Assembly (NCBI GenBank): GCA_030549495.1
Contig: JAUIRK010000106.1
Span: 1,135,001-1,199,000, forward strand
From: Nectonema munidae
Taxonomy: Eukaryota; Nematomorpha; Nectonematoida; Nectonematidae
DNA length: 64,000 nucleotides
Direction: 5' to 3'
Position 1 is the stretch's first letter. The number at the start of each line of letters is the position of its first letter. Below the pieces are notes generated by a model that was given only the letters and a program-made list of their open reading frames with translations, made no database searches and was not told where the DNA came from. Position numbers and translations under genes: made by a program. This document shows, in pieces, positions 61,930 through 64,000 of the stretch.

Positions 61930-63809
61930 CTGGAATGAAAATTTTATATATATCATAAATTTTTAGATCAATATATATATATTTAATATTGGCATGGCAA
62001 AGTTATAATTATAATCCTAATTCGCATACGATTTTTAGGTGACTTTGTTTTTGTTTAAGTTTATATGCATAAGTATGTGTAAAATTTTTGTATCTTTAGC
62101 AAAATTTATGTTAGAAAAGCAAAAAAATATACCCTTATTTTCAAGTCTTAATTTATACTTTTCAAGCGTTCAGCTAAATTAAAAGACACTTGATATGACA
62201 ACTTTTTTGTAAGTTTTACTAGAAATATTGTAGCGATTCTTTTTCCAAATTATATTTGCATTATGTCAAGAAGACTTCATCAATTTTATTATTGATCAAA
62301 ATTGACCCTCTATTGTTTGTGACCCAAAGTAAATAATGAGTTAAACTAGACACTACAAAATATATTTGTTTATGCGGATAAAATTTTTTTGCTATGAAAC
62401 ATTCTAATGAAATATAATTCAATAAAGCATTCATCCTTCTAAATGGATGAGAATGCGAAAAACATATTTAGGGACAGGGGCGCACATCCGGGGAGGGGGT
62501 GAAAATGACCTTCGCCCCCCAAAAATTTTCTATAAGAGAGTTGTTTTTTATAAAACATGTATGATGATTGCATTATAGGATGTAATGGCATTCGAATACT
62601 CAGGGAATGCAGACTTTCGAGTCAAACATCATGACAAGCTGCTCTGAAATTCCTATCAAAAATATTTTACAAACGATGTGAGAGCTATATAATAATAATT
62701 GTTTCAATATGCAAACAATAACTCAATCTCTCTTCTCTCATTCAAACTCTCTCCTTTCACCCAAGCTCTCTTCTCTCGTTCAAGTTATCCTATCTCATTC
62801 AGCTCTCTTCTCTCTAATTTGTATTTAGAGTTAAATTAAAAATTATTTTATTTTATCTCATTAGAAACTAGTTTTTAGTGGAATATAAGTTCAATATTTT
62901 CAGAACCTTTTTTAGTGATACCAAAGTTGAGCTATTCAAATTAATCACAGAGATTTTTGCTAAAAAAATTAGTTTCATCAATTCTCAGCAGAGCTAGCTT
63001 CATGTTTTAACTTTAATTAACCCACTGGCTCTCACAATTTGAATTTTTGCAAAAATAAAAATTTGTTTATGTTTTTAAATGAGAGAAAAATAAAGTTATC
63101 AATCGTTAGAATTTTATATCAATGAATATTGTCAGACTCGCGTTAAAATTTTTTAAAACAAAGGTCACTTTTAATCTTTATACGTTTGTTAAATTTTCTA
63201 ACATTTGAAAACTAATTTTTTTCAAGTTAAGAAATTTTTTCAACAATAGGTATTTGGGAATGAATATTTTGACTATTCCGTTTAAAAGCAAAAATATTCA
63301 ATTTTTTTAATAATGTTCGATTGTTAAATTTTGTAAGTAACACTGTACATAATAATTAAATCATTTTTTTACGAAATGTGTGGATTATTATTATAATAAT
63401 AAAAATATAATATCGAAAAAAATGTTTCGGTTGTTAAAAATGTACTTGATCTATTTATGACAGCTGTCAGAATTTTATTTGTAGACTGAGAAATAGTAAA
63501 AAAAGCTTAAATAATTTTATGAAAAGTGATTAAACAACCATTTTTTGTATACTATGATTCCTTACAAAATGTAAAAAATACAAGCGTTACCAAATCACTA
63601 TACTAAATATATATTTAGCTACTTCAACGTTGGCTTTTGTTGCTTATAAAAACTTGAAAATATCAAATATAGTGCCGATAAACTATCTCATTTTTTATGC
63701 TTCCTATTAATTTGAAATTATTCTGAGAACAGACAGTTTCATTTTAAAATAGTGAAAATTGCTTTATTAGTTTATTTTGTCTCCTTTCTCTTTCTTATAC
63801 CGCTTATGT
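61930..63809 (-). other. Cortactin intron or upstream region
   Basis: No further GFGGKFG repeat is visible on the minus strand up to the window end, so the next exon is beyond it. A CT-rich run lies at 62729-62815 (CTCTCTTCTCTC repeats). Confidence 0.45.
62472..62532. repeat. MITE end sharing CAGGGGCGCACATC
   Basis: CAGGGGCGCACATCCGGGGA followed by a C6 run and AAAAATTTTCTA matches the block at 60430-60490. Confidence 0.5.
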
Positions 63810-63814
63810 CAAAC

Positions 63815-63920
63815 TATGAACAAATTGATGATGAGGAATTGAACCCAGAGGCTTCCGTGCTGAGTCCATCATCTCAACCAACCTGCCATGCCACCCATAG
63901 AGTATGCTATAGTGGATACG
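63815..63920 (-). mobile_element. tRNA-derived SINE-like repeat
   Basis: The minus strand gives TGGCAGGTTGGTTGAGATG (A-box side) and GGGTTCAATTCC (B box), with a spacing usual for tRNA heads. A plus-strand frame of 71 codons passes through it and is not a gene. Confidence 0.55.
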
Positions 63921-64000
63921 TCAAATTAGTTTTCAAAAAACTTAAGTTATGCTGTAAAATTTTTTAGTTTTTGTTGAAGCTCTATAACTTTTTCTGATAG

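Noticed and set aside
63752-63967. 71-codon plus-strand gene with hydrophobic start
   Set aside because: It begins at GTG rather than ATG and passes through a tRNA-derived repeat; no splice or family support.

Overview
The window is nuclear DNA from an animal, very AT-rich, with short introns, long gene-poor stretches and a dense load of old DNA transposons and tRNA-derived SINEs. The host genes (a galactocerebrosidase, a multi-finger C2H2 zinc-finger protein and cortactin) together with many piggyBac, Tigger and hAT-like remnants point to an arthropod. A crustacean such as a parasitic copepod is my best guess, but this is inference, not proof.

Layout. 1-10.9 kb is repeat-rich and holds no host gene that I can recognise: a piggyBac copy running off the left edge, MITEs, a LINE reverse-transcriptase fossil, a SINE and a diverged tandem array. 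At 11.0-13.3 kb lies an apparently intact, intronless-coding galactocerebrosidase gene (+). 14.4-19.4 kb holds two more piggyBac fossils, followed by SINEs and a hAT-type MITE. From 46.65 down to 22.9 kb (- strand) I assemble one seven-exon C2H2 zinc-finger gene of about 767 codons; all splice phases agree and several zinc fingers are completed only by the splice. Its introns carry three copies of an unusual CACT-ended DNA transposon family, a Tigger fossil split by one of those copies, MITEs, a LINE 3' fragment and a minisatellite rich in B-box-like motifs. From 61.9 down to 51.2 kb (- strand) lies the 3' part of cortactin: one cortactin repeat, the linker, an acidic region and a complete SH3 domain split over three exons. 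Its 5' end is outside the window.

How it fits together. The three host genes act in unrelated processes (lysosomal galactolipid breakdown, transcription control, actin branching) and show no functional clustering. The most interesting material is the mobile DNA. The CACT-ended family (26.5-27.6, 36.5-38.0 and 38.5-40.9 kb) encodes a protein with two candidate catalytic Asp residues followed by C-x2-C and His. One copy sits inside a Tigger fossil with a clean 3-bp TTA target duplication, which fixes its ends and suggests a CACTA/EnSpm-like DNA transposon. All calls come from reading the sequence by eye; no alignment or database search was run.
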